Part shown: one piece after another, positions 7,042-14,461 of the stretch | Layout of the letters: each line of letters begins with the position of its first letter | Position numbering within the stretch: the stretch's first letter is position 1 | Assembly: GCF_002086635.1 (NCBI RefSeq) | Contig: NZ_MVHD01000046.1 | Coordinates: 1 to 47,808 of the forward strand | DNA length: 47,808 nucleotides | Reading direction: 5' to 3' | DNA from: Mycobacterium alsense | GTDB lineage: Bacteria > Actinomycetota > Actinomycetes > Mycobacteriales > Mycobacteriaceae | Made by a program: the position numbers and the translations under genes | Notes under the pieces: model-generated | What the model saw: the letters and a program-made list of their open reading frames with translations, nothing else | The model's database searches: none | Told to the model about the DNA's origin: nothing

Positions 7042-8910
7042 TCACGCATTGACGGCGATCTTGAAGATCAGACTGGCCAGTGCACCGAAGGCGCCGTGTG
7101 CGCTGATGTAGAGCCGTTTGGTGTCGTATCCGGCGACGTCCTTCATGGTCTCGGCGCCAAAACGGGCAGGCTGCTGCCCGTCGATGAGGGCGACGTCGGC
7201 CCCGAGCAGGGCGTGCCTGATGTGTTCCCGTTCGGTGCCCGTCGCGGTGGCCACGAGTTCTCCGACGGTGCGGTCCGTGCCCACGGCGGGGATCGCACCG
7301 CAGGTGACCCCCTGCTCGTCGAGATAGCGGTTGATCGACTCGATGGTGGCTTCAGCGCCGACGACCAGGCTGAGGTTGCGCAGGTTGACGGTGATGTCCG
7401 TGTTATCCCCGGCGGTGAGCGACGCACCCGTATCGGGGGTCAGGGTGCCTGCGAGGGCGTCACGGACTGCGGCACCGAACGCGCTGGTGTCGGGTTCCTC
7501 CGCGGATTGGCCGGGCAACACGACGCCCGGGTTGAGCAGCCCGGCGGGATCGAACGCCTTCTTGATCGAGCGTTGAGCAGCGATCTCCACCGGCGTGAAG
7601 CGCTTGGTCATGAACTGGATCTTCTCGGTGCCAACACCGTGCTCACCGGTGATCGTACCGCCCAATTCCAATGCGGCTTCGATGATCTCGTTGTTCGCGG
7701 CTTCCAGAGCGGAGGCCGCCAGCGGGTTGTCCCTATCATAGAACGTCGTCGGATGCAGGTCACCGTCGCCGGCGTGACCGCACACCGCGATGAACAGCAG
7801 TCCGTCGGAATGGCGGGCCGCGGTGGCCTGAATGGCTTGTTGCATCTCGGGGATGCGATCCCTCGGCACGGTGACGTCACCGATAAAGAATCCCTTGCCG
7901 CTCTGCACCACTGAGTTAGGCGCGTTGAGGCGCCCATACCAGAGCGCGTCGCGGTCCTTCTCGTCCTCCGCGATCCGGACCTCGGTGGCCCGCTCCCGTA
8001 ACACTCGCTCGACGACCGCCTGATCACGAGCCACCTCCGCTGCGGTTCCATCGACGTCGATAAGCACAATGGAATCGGCGTCCAGCGGATAGCCGGTGTC
8101 GTAAAACTGCTGTAGCCCGGCGATTCCGGCTCGGTCGAGCCACTCTACGGCGGCGGGCACCACTCCCGTGGCGATGATCGCCGCGATGGTGTCGGCGGCT
8201 TCTCGTGCGCTGGCGAACGCACCCATCAGGCTGTGGGTCACGTCAGCGATCGGGCGCAGCGCGACGGTGGCTTCGGTGACGATCCCCAACGTGCCCTCGG
8301 ATCCGATGATCAGACCGAGCAGATCCGGTCCTTCGTCGTCGGCGCTGAAGGTGGCAGTCGATCCGTCGGGCAGTACGACGTCCACCGACAGGATGTGGTT
8401 GTAGGTGACACCGTATTTCAACGCGTGCGGGCCACCGGCGTTTTCGATGATGTTCCCGGCGACGGTGGCCAGATGTGCCGAGACGGGATCGGGTGAGAAA
8501 CACAACCCATGCGGAGCCAATGCCGTTTGTAGATCGGAGTTTATGACGCCGGCTTCGACCCGGGCGCGGTGATTCTCGACATCGATATCAAGGATCTGAT
8601 TCAGTCCGGTCAGATCCAGCAAGACCCGGCCTGCGGCCGGCATCATCCCGCCTGAGCAGTTCGACGCACCGCCGCGTGGCACGATCGCGACGCCGTGCTC
8701 TGAGGCCAGGCGCATGATTGGAGCGATGTCGTCGCGACCGTGGGGGCGCAGGAGCAGGCCCGCTACTCCTCCGACGCCCCAGTAGTCGCGGCCGCGTTCG
8801 TTGAGTACGCCCTCGTCGGTGGTGACGTCGCCGTGTGCGGCTGCCGCTGCGGTGAACCGTCCAAAAGAAACACTGTCCGGGGCAGGAAGATGCTCAGTGT
8901 CAGTAGACAT
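7042..8910 (-). CDS. FAD-linked oxidase, GlcD-like with a GlcE-like C-terminal extension
   Basis: A 622-residue oxidase. Residues about 1-475 are the FAD-linked (PCMH-type) 2-hydroxyacid oxidase fold of GlcD and D-lactate dehydrogenases: the FAD-binding VPRGGASNCSGGMMP, GNIIENAGGPHALKYGVT, and the C-terminal GEHGVGTEKIQFM and FDPAGLLNPGVVLP. About 150 further residues end in GAETMKDVAGYDTKRLYI and GAFGALASLIFKI, which resembles the end of the GlcE glycolate-oxidase FAD subunit; this looks like a fusion of D- and E-type parts. The ATG at 8910 (MSTDTEHLP) was chosen; the stop of the tautomerase gene is one base upstream. With a benzoylformate-decarboxylase-like enzyme in the same operon, a D-mandelate-like 2-hydroxyacid is a plausible substrate, by inference. 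Confidence 0.88.
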   Translation of the reverse strand: MSTDTEHLPAPDSVSFGRFTAAAAAHGDVTTDEGVLNERGRDYWGVGGVAGLLLRPHGRDDIAPIMRLASEHGVAIVPRGGASNCSGGMMPAAGRVLLDLTGLNQILDIDVENHRARVEAGVINSDLQTALAPHGLCFSPDPVSAHLATVAGNIIENAGGPHALKYGVTYNHILSVDVVLPDGSTATFSADDEGPDLLGLIIGSEGTLGIVTEATVALRPIADVTHSLMGAFASAREAADTIAAIIATGVVPAAVEWLDRAGIAGLQQFYDTGYPLDADSIVLIDVDGTAAEVARDQAVVERVLRERATEVRIAEDEKDRDALWYGRLNAPNSVVQSGKGFFIGDVTVPRDRIPEMQQAIQATAARHSDGLLFIAVCGHAGDGDLHPTTFYDRDNPLAASALEAANNEIIEAALELGGTITGEHGVGTEKIQFMTKRFTPVEIAAQRSIKKAFDPAGLLNPGVVLPGQSAEEPDTSAFGAAVRDALAGTLTPDTGASLTAGDNTDITVNLRNLSLVVGAEATIESINRYLDEQGVTCGAIPAVGTDRTVGELVATATGTEREHIRHALLGADVALIDGQQPARFGAETMKDVAGYDTKRLYISAHGAFGALASLIFKIAVNA

Positions 8911-8911
8911 T

Positions 8912-9331
8912 TCAATCAGCGCCCTGTCCGCCAGCAGCGGTCTCTCGCAACCACGCTTCTTCTTCGCCCGGAGCCGGCAGCACCCGGCCACCTTCGATGG
9001 CCAAATGCGCCGGGCTGTTCTGAATGACAACGAGGACCCGCTTGGCGGGGATGGCGGTTACTCGGGAGGCCGCTGCGGCGACCTCGGCGACCAGTTGGCT
9101 ACTTTGGGCTTCCGGATGGCCGGTGCGGACCCACCCGTTGATCAGCAGCGGTTGTGAAGGTTGCCCGTCGGTGTAAACGGCATCGGGAGGCAGTTCGTGG
9201 AAGACAACGTTCACGTACGCACCGGGAACGTGATTGATCATCGAATGGATCCTGGTTACTTCTGCGGCCAGATTGGCCTTCGTGTCGGCGCTCAGCGTCG
9301 ACTGCACGGTGGTGCATGTGTAGACCGGCAT
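8912..9331 (-). CDS. tautomerase-superfamily protein (cis-CaaD/oxalocrotonate-tautomerase-like)
   Basis: A 139-residue protein beginning MPVYTCTT. Removal of Met would expose Pro1, the catalytic base of the tautomerase superfamily. The length is near that of cis-3-chloroacrylic acid dehalogenase and other fused tautomerases rather than the 60-residue 4-OT monomer, and the segment VNVVFHELPPDAVYTDGQP is typical of the group. It sits between the decarboxylase gene (3 bases upstream) and the oxidase gene (1 base downstream), so the three are one operon. It may isomerise an enol or unsaturated acid in the same pathway; the substrate is unknown. Confidence 0.85.
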   Translation of the reverse strand: MPVYTCTTVQSTLSADTKANLAAEVTRIHSMINHVPGAYVNVVFHELPPDAVYTDGQPSQPLLINGWVRTGHPEAQSSQLVAEVAAAASRVTAIPAKRVLVVIQNSPAHLAIEGGRVLPAPGEEEAWLRETAAGGQGAD

Positions 9332-9334
9332 CGC

Positions 9335-10951
9335 TTAACCCAGAGCCGGCAGGTGTGACTGTGTGGGCACGACGAGGACGGTCGGCCCGTCGGCCTCCAG
9401 GGCAGCTTTGAACTCCTGGGCGAGTTCTTCTGTACTTCCCACATTGGCCGTTCGACACCCGAAACCGGTTGCCAGTGCTGCTATGTCGAGACCCGGCAGG
9501 TCGAGGCCAGGGACATTGGGCGTCTCCTCGAGAAGTGCGAAGGACTTCAACACGCAGTACTCGCCGTTGCGCTGGACCACGAACACGATTGGAAGTTTGT
9601 GCTGCGCAGCGGTCCAGATGGCCTGGATGGAGTACTGGAACGAACCGTCGCCGATCGAGGCGACGATGGTTCGCTTCACGCCGCGGGCCCGGTCGCCGAG
9701 CGCAATACCCACCGCTGCGGGGACACCCCAGCCGATACCTCCGCTTCCGGTGGCAAAGAAGCTGCCCGTGCGCCGGGTAGGCCACCACTGGATGAGGTCG
9801 GCCAAGGTGGAGGTGGACTCCATGACGACCGCCGCGTCATCCGGTTTGACCGAGCTCAGTACCGCATAGACATCGTTGGGCAGCAGCGGCGCGGACGCCA
9901 CGGGCAGCTCTCCGCTGAAATCTCGGCTCAGACCCGGCGGGGCGTGTCGGTCGGCCGGCACCTCCACCAACTCCAGGAGCTGTTCCAGGACGGTGTCCAT
10001 GTCGCCGACCAGGCTGTCGCCCACCGGCGCGACCGCGGCGAGGTGGGGATCGACGGTGATCTGCAGCAGGTCGGTTCCTTCGGGCAAATAGTCGCCCGCC
10101 ACGTAAGGGTAGTAACTGAACACCTGCGCCCCGATCACTATGACGAGGTCGAAGCCCTTCACGGCCTCGTTGACACCGGCGATCGTCAGTGGCAGCGGAC
10201 CCGCGTAGAGGGGGTGATCCTCCGGAAACGAGCACCTCGGCGCCAATGGACCACCGCGCACCGGCGCGCGCAACTTTTCTGCGAAAGCCACACCGGCGTC
10301 CCAGGCGCCGGCGCGATCAACCTCGGGCCCGAGAACCAACAGTGGTCGCTCCGCGCGGCTGATCCGTGCGGCGAATTCCCGCAACCGCTCGGCATCGGGC
10401 TGCACACGGTGGCTGACCGTCCGGACCACGGCCGGCCCCAGCGCCGGCTTGTTCCAGTCGTCCAGCGGGATTGACAAGAACACCGGACCGGCCGGCGGTT
10501 GCATCGCCACCGCGTATGCCCGCATGAATGCCGCGGGCACATCCTCGGCGCGCGCGGGTTCATAAGCCCACTTGACCCACGGCTGCGGCATGACCGTCGC
10601 GTCGGGATTGTTCAAATACGGGTCACACAGCGACATCTCGCGCGTCTGCTGGCCGGCAGTAACGATCAGCGGCGTATTCGCACGGTAGGCGGCAACGAGG
10701 CTGCCCATCGCATTGCCGGTACCGGCTGCGGTATGCAGATTGACCAATGCGGGCTTGCCGGTGGACTGCACGAACCCGTCGGCCATCGCTAGCACCGAGG
10801 CTTCCTGCAATCCCAGAACGTAGGTGAAATCGTCGGGGAAGTTCTGCAGGAACGTCTGCTCGGTGGACCCGGGATTGCCGAAGACCGTGGTCAACCCCAG
10901 CGTGCGGAGCAGGTCATATGTGACCTCGTGGACAGACTTCGTTTCGGCCAT
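9335..10951 (-). CDS. thiamine-diphosphate-dependent decarboxylase, benzoylformate decarboxylase-like
   Basis: A 538-residue ThDP enzyme of the benzoylformate decarboxylase (MdlC) type, which turns aryl 2-oxoacids into aldehydes. The N-terminal GNPGSTE (Ser29), GLQEAS (Glu50, cofactor activation) and NLHTAAG (His73) match P. putida Ser26, Glu47 and His70 with a constant offset. The ThDP/Mg motif starts at GDGSFQYSIQAIW. The segment FSYYPY aligns with P. putida FRYHQY, so catalytic His281 appears to be Tyr281 here, which may shift substrate range. The start ATG 10951 (MAETKSVHE) was chosen over an upstream start at 11005. It is the first gene of the operon with tautomerase and oxidase, and its promoter faces the LuxR regulator. 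Confidence 0.87.
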   Translation of the reverse strand: MAETKSVHEVTYDLLRTLGLTTVFGNPGSTEQTFLQNFPDDFTYVLGLQEASVLAMADGFVQSTGKPALVNLHTAAGTGNAMGSLVAAYRANTPLIVTAGQQTREMSLCDPYLNNPDATVMPQPWVKWAYEPARAEDVPAAFMRAYAVAMQPPAGPVFLSIPLDDWNKPALGPAVVRTVSHRVQPDAERLREFAARISRAERPLLVLGPEVDRAGAWDAGVAFAEKLRAPVRGGPLAPRCSFPEDHPLYAGPLPLTIAGVNEAVKGFDLVIVIGAQVFSYYPYVAGDYLPEGTDLLQITVDPHLAAVAPVGDSLVGDMDTVLEQLLELVEVPADRHAPPGLSRDFSGELPVASAPLLPNDVYAVLSSVKPDDAAVVMESTSTLADLIQWWPTRRTGSFFATGSGGIGWGVPAAVGIALGDRARGVKRTIVASIGDGSFQYSIQAIWTAAQHKLPIVFVVQRNGEYCVLKSFALLEETPNVPGLDLPGLDIAALATGFGCRTANVGSTEELAQEFKAALEADGPTVLVVPTQSHLPALG

Positions 10952-11123
10952 TTTTCGCACCCTTCGCGCTATTGCTGCGGACTCGCTGCGCACATCACAC
11001 CCCACTGCGGGTGATGCTCACCCCGTATAAATCACGGGTCGATGAACACCCGGGTCTATGCGGGCAGTGTGAAGCCGCGGGGCTTCGGCTGCCGCGAGCC
11101 CGTGCGCGTGTCAAGATCACCGC

Positions 11124-13871
11124 ATGGTCGGCGACGTTGGACGCGGCACGCTGGTCGGTCGGCGCGCCGAGCAGCAGAAGCTGTCCGAACTAGTTGACCG
11201 AGTCCGCGGTGGCGGCAGTGCGGTTCTGGTACTTCGGGGTGAGGCGGGGATCGGCAAAACCGCGTTGCTGCTGGACGTCCGTGATCGAGACGCAGACCTG
11301 CGCGTCATCGCCCTCAGCGGTGCCGAATCAGAGTTGGAACTCACCTATGCAGGCATTCAGCTGCTGTGTGCCCCATTACTGGGTCATATCGACCGGTTGC
11401 CCGACCCTCAACGGAAGGCGCTGCGGGTGGCGCTCGGCCTGCGTGACGGTGCGGCACCGGATCCCCTCCGGGTGGGTTTGGCGGTGCTATCGCTGCTCTC
11501 TGAGTCCGCGACCGAGCGGCCCACGATCTGCATCATCGACGATGCGCAGTGGGTTGATCGCACGTCACTACAAGCACTGGTGTTCGCCGGGCGGCGCCTG
11601 TCCGCTGAGCCGGTCATGATGGTCTTTGCGGCCCGCGGCAGCCAAGCTCATCCAGAGCTCTCCGCCCTGCCCGAACTGCACCTCGCCGGCCTGTCCGATG
11701 CCGACGCCCGCGCCCTGCTCGCAACGATTATTCCGACTCGACTCGACGAATCTGTCCGCGAGAACATCCTCGCCGAAGCGGACGGGAATCCGCTGGCGTT
11801 GCTCGAGCTGAGTCGTGCGCTGCCCCCGGCGCGGCTTGCCGGCGGATACGGCCTGGCGTCCGCCGGACCAGTGGCGACACGGATCGAACAGACCTACGGT
11901 CAACGGTTGGGTGAACTCCCGTCACAAACCCGCACGCTCCTGCTCATCGCGGCCGCAGAACCCACCGGCGAACCCACATGGTTGTGGGCGGCCGCAGCGC
12001 GGCTCGGGGTCGGCGCGGACGCCGGTATTCCGGCGGAGCAGAGCGGCTTGGTGACCGTGGATACCCGATTGCGATTCAGGCATCCTCTGGTCCGATCAGC
12101 TGTCTATGGCGGCGCTACCCCATCGGAGCGGCGGCAAGCCCACGCTGCATTGGCCGAGGTGATTCCCGGGGCCCTCGCGCAGGAACATCGTGTCTGGCAC
12201 CGTGCCCACGCTGCGAACGCACCCGACGAGGCGGTCGCGATGGACCTCCAACGGTCGGCCGAGCAGGCCAGCCGCCGTGGAGGGACGGCCGCGGCCGCAG
12301 CCTTTCTGGCGCGCGCCGCGGAGCTCACACCCGACCCCGTCCATCGAGCTGAGCGCGGACTCGCGGCCGCCTTGTCAAAATTGGACGCAGGCGATCCCAC
12401 AGGCGCGGCGCGAATGCTGGCAGCAGTAACTGGTACCGACAACGAACTACTCAGTGCACGAGCAGATCTCGTGCGGGCCAAGATCGCCTTCGCCGCCCAG
12501 CGAGGCCGAGACGCACCTCCGCTGCTGTTGGCAGCAGCCGAGAAACTGCGCCTGGTGGACGCGGCACTGGCACGGGACGCCTTTCTCGAGGCTCTGGTGG
12601 CAGCGATGATCGTGGGCCGACTCCACGCGGATCCGAAAGGATCCGCAGCAGCAATTGCTGCCGCAGCGCGACAACTGCCACCTCCGGCCGAACCGGCTAG
12701 CGCCGACCTCCTTCTCGACGGACTCGTCGTCCGACTCACCGAAGGTCACACCGCCGCCGCACCACTGCTGCGCCGCGCCATCAACAGATACCTGGGGGAA
12801 GACGCAGCCGGAATGGCGGATCCCCGGTCGCACGACATCACGCTACGCGTCCTTCTCGACCTGTTCGACCAGGACACCTACAACCACCTCAACGCTCACC
12901 AGCTCGAATTGCTGCGTGCAGCAGGTGAATTGACGGTCCTACCAGCCGCATTAACGACCTATGCCGGATCATGCGTCACGGCGGGTGACTTCGCGCAGGC
13001 CCAGGATCTGCTCGAACAGTCCGACGCGATCGCAACCGCTACAGGAGCGCCCCCTCACCACTCCATCAAAACCTATCTCGCCGCATGCCGCGGCCAAGAG
13101 CAACTTGCCAGGCAGCTCGCTCAGGCAACCATCTCGGAGGCGAGCGAACGCGGTGAGGGCAGCGAAATCACCGTCGTTCTTTTCGCATTGGCCGTACTGC
13201 ACAACGGACTCGCGCAGTATGACGAGGCCTTCACAGCGTGCACAACGTCGTTGAAGTACGACGACGTCGGAATGTACGGCCACCTGCTCAACGAGATGGT
13301 AGAGGCTGCGGCTAGGTCAGGTGAGACGAACGCCGCTAAAGCGGCAGCTGCACAGTTGATAGAGCGAGCCGAAACAACCGATACTGCAACTGCGCGGGGT
13401 TACGCGGCACGCGCCAAGGCGCTGATGAGCGTGGGCTCCGCAGCCGAGCAGGAATACCGCTTGGCCATAACCGAACTGGGCCAGTCGCCGCTCAAGGTTC
13501 TGACCGCACGAACCCATTTGCTTTTCGGCGAATGGCTGCGACGCGAGAACCGCAGGACCGAAGCACGCACTGAACTACGCACCGCTTACGAGATGTTTCT
13601 GCAGATGGGAGCCGACGGCTTCACCGAACGCAGCCGCCGCGAACTCATGGCCGCAGGTGAGCCCCTAGGAATACAGCGGCGCGACACATCGACCGCAATA
13701 CTGACGACTCAAGAAAGCTACATCGCCCGGCTGGCAGGTGATGGCTATACCAATGCCGAGATCGCCAGCCACCTTTTCATCAGCCCACGCACAGTGGAAT
13801 GGCACATGAGCAAGATCTTCACCAAACTCGGAGTGTCATCCCGGCGCGAGCTGAGACAGCATCCAAGGTGA
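11124..13871 (+). CDS. large ATP-binding LuxR-family regulator (LAL type)
   Basis: A 915-residue regulator. Near residues 39-46 there is a Walker A motif GEAGIGKT, followed by Walker B ICIIDDAQWVD (about 134-144); a long alanine-rich helical middle region follows that suggests TPR-like repeats. The C-terminus (about 865-910) is a LuxR/FixJ helix-turn-helix, GYTNAEIASHLFISPRTVEWHMSKIFTKLG written in part as AEIASHLFISPRTVEWHM. This is the layout of MalT/LAL activators, STAND-type ATPase switches that respond to an inducer. It is divergent from the decarboxylase operon across a 172-base gap, which makes it the likely activator of that operon. Base composition looks lower in GC than ligD, in keeping with acquired DNA. 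Confidence 0.88.
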   Translation: MVGDVGRGTLVGRRAEQQKLSELVDRVRGGGSAVLVLRGEAGIGKTALLLDVRDRDADLRVIALSGAESELELTYAGIQLLCAPLLGHIDRLPDPQRKALRVALGLRDGAAPDPLRVGLAVLSLLSESATERPTICIIDDAQWVDRTSLQALVFAGRRLSAEPVMMVFAARGSQAHPELSALPELHLAGLSDADARALLATIIPTRLDESVRENILAEADGNPLALLELSRALPPARLAGGYGLASAGPVATRIEQTYGQRLGELPSQTRTLLLIAAAEPTGEPTWLWAAAARLGVGADAGIPAEQSGLVTVDTRLRFRHPLVRSAVYGGATPSERRQAHAALAEVIPGALAQEHRVWHRAHAANAPDEAVAMDLQRSAEQASRRGGTAAAAAFLARAAELTPDPVHRAERGLAAALSKLDAGDPTGAARMLAAVTGTDNELLSARADLVRAKIAFAAQRGRDAPPLLLAAAEKLRLVDAALARDAFLEALVAAMIVGRLHADPKGSAAAIAAAARQLPPPAEPASADLLLDGLVVRLTEGHTAAAPLLRRAINRYLGEDAAGMADPRSHDITLRVLLDLFDQDTYNHLNAHQLELLRAAGELTVLPAALTTYAGSCVTAGDFAQAQDLLEQSDAIATATGAPPHHSIKTYLAACRGQEQLARQLAQATISEASERGEGSEITVVLFALAVLHNGLAQYDEAFTACTTSLKYDDVGMYGHLLNEMVEAAARSGETNAAKAAAAQLIERAETTDTATARGYAARAKALMSVGSAAEQEYRLAITELGQSPLKVLTARTHLLFGEWLRRENRRTEARTELRTAYEMFLQMGADGFTERSRRELMAAGEPLGIQRRDTSTAILTTQESYIARLAGDGYTNAEIASHLFISPRTVEWHMSKIFTKLGVSSRRELRQHPR

Positions 13872-13924
13872 CGAACCAGCGTCGGATTCGGGCTGCCTGG
13901 ATGTCACAGTTGGTCCGAAGGCTT

Positions 13925-14206
13925 TCAATAGCTCCAGTCGCGTTGCGCAATCCGGCACTAGCGACTCGCGGTATTGATGTGGAGCCCAAGCAGTTCAGCA
14001 AGAACCGGAGCCGTCAGATCCTGCGCCAAGGTCAACCAGGCCCCATTGCGGTTGATTCTGACGTGCACTCCGCCGTCGTTGATCCTCAAGGATGTCGCAC
14101 AACCCTACAAGAACATCCATACTCATCCGCTGCGGAGCATGGGTTGCCATTCGGTAAACCTGTTCACGGGCCAGTACAACACCCCGCTCAGCCAACACTG
14201 TCAGTT
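13925..14206 (-). pseudogene. XRE regulator/site-specific recombinase remnant
   Basis: Two broken pieces of a mobile-element module. From about 14206 down to 14085 the frame reads QLTVLAERGVVLAREQVYRM and MSMDVLVGLCDIL, a typical actinobacterial XRE helix-turn-helix found beside recombinases. In a different frame, from about 14070 to 13925, it reads NRNGAWLTLAQDLTAPVLAE and LLGLHINTASR, then a stop codon, CRIAQRDWSY and a second stop, which resembles the C-terminal end of the partner tyrosine recombinase. The pieces are fused out of frame and contain stops, so neither works. The debris begins exactly where the FAH fragment (14201-14461) is cut off. The rest of the 13872-14200 gap holds nothing else I recognise. 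Confidence 0.6.
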
Positions 14207-14461
14207 GCGCATGTATTCCAGGAAGCACAGCGAATCCCGGATCGACAGTGGGCGTGGAATCGGCGCCATCACTGTCACCTCGTCGAGCCGCACAACGGCC
14301 GACGGCGAACGCAGCGCGTCCTCACCGGCCGCGGGCAGCCCGTCGGCGCCGCGGCCGATCAGCTCGAGCGGCGTCACGCGCGCCGGCGTCGCGTGGATGG
14401 TGTCGCCGGAGAGGACCCCGGCGCGCTCGCCGTCATCGCAGTGGTAGGTAACCCATTTCAC
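14201..14461 (-). pseudogene. truncated 5' fragment of the FAH-family gene
   Basis: 86 residues that align without gaps to the first 86 of the intact fusion at 2037-3974 (both share GVLSGDTIHA, GRGADGL, AAGEDALRSPSAV, APIPRP and SIRDSLCFL). The fragment then stops at MRN where the other continues with CQAALGAGR. Identity is high but clearly below 100 percent. The GTG start at 14461 overlaps the ligD stop as GTGA, so this copy was translationally coupled to ligD, as expected for the native Rv0939-like position. The missing part is replaced by recombinase/XRE debris. It lacks the FAH metal site and the whole second domain. Confidence 0.85.
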
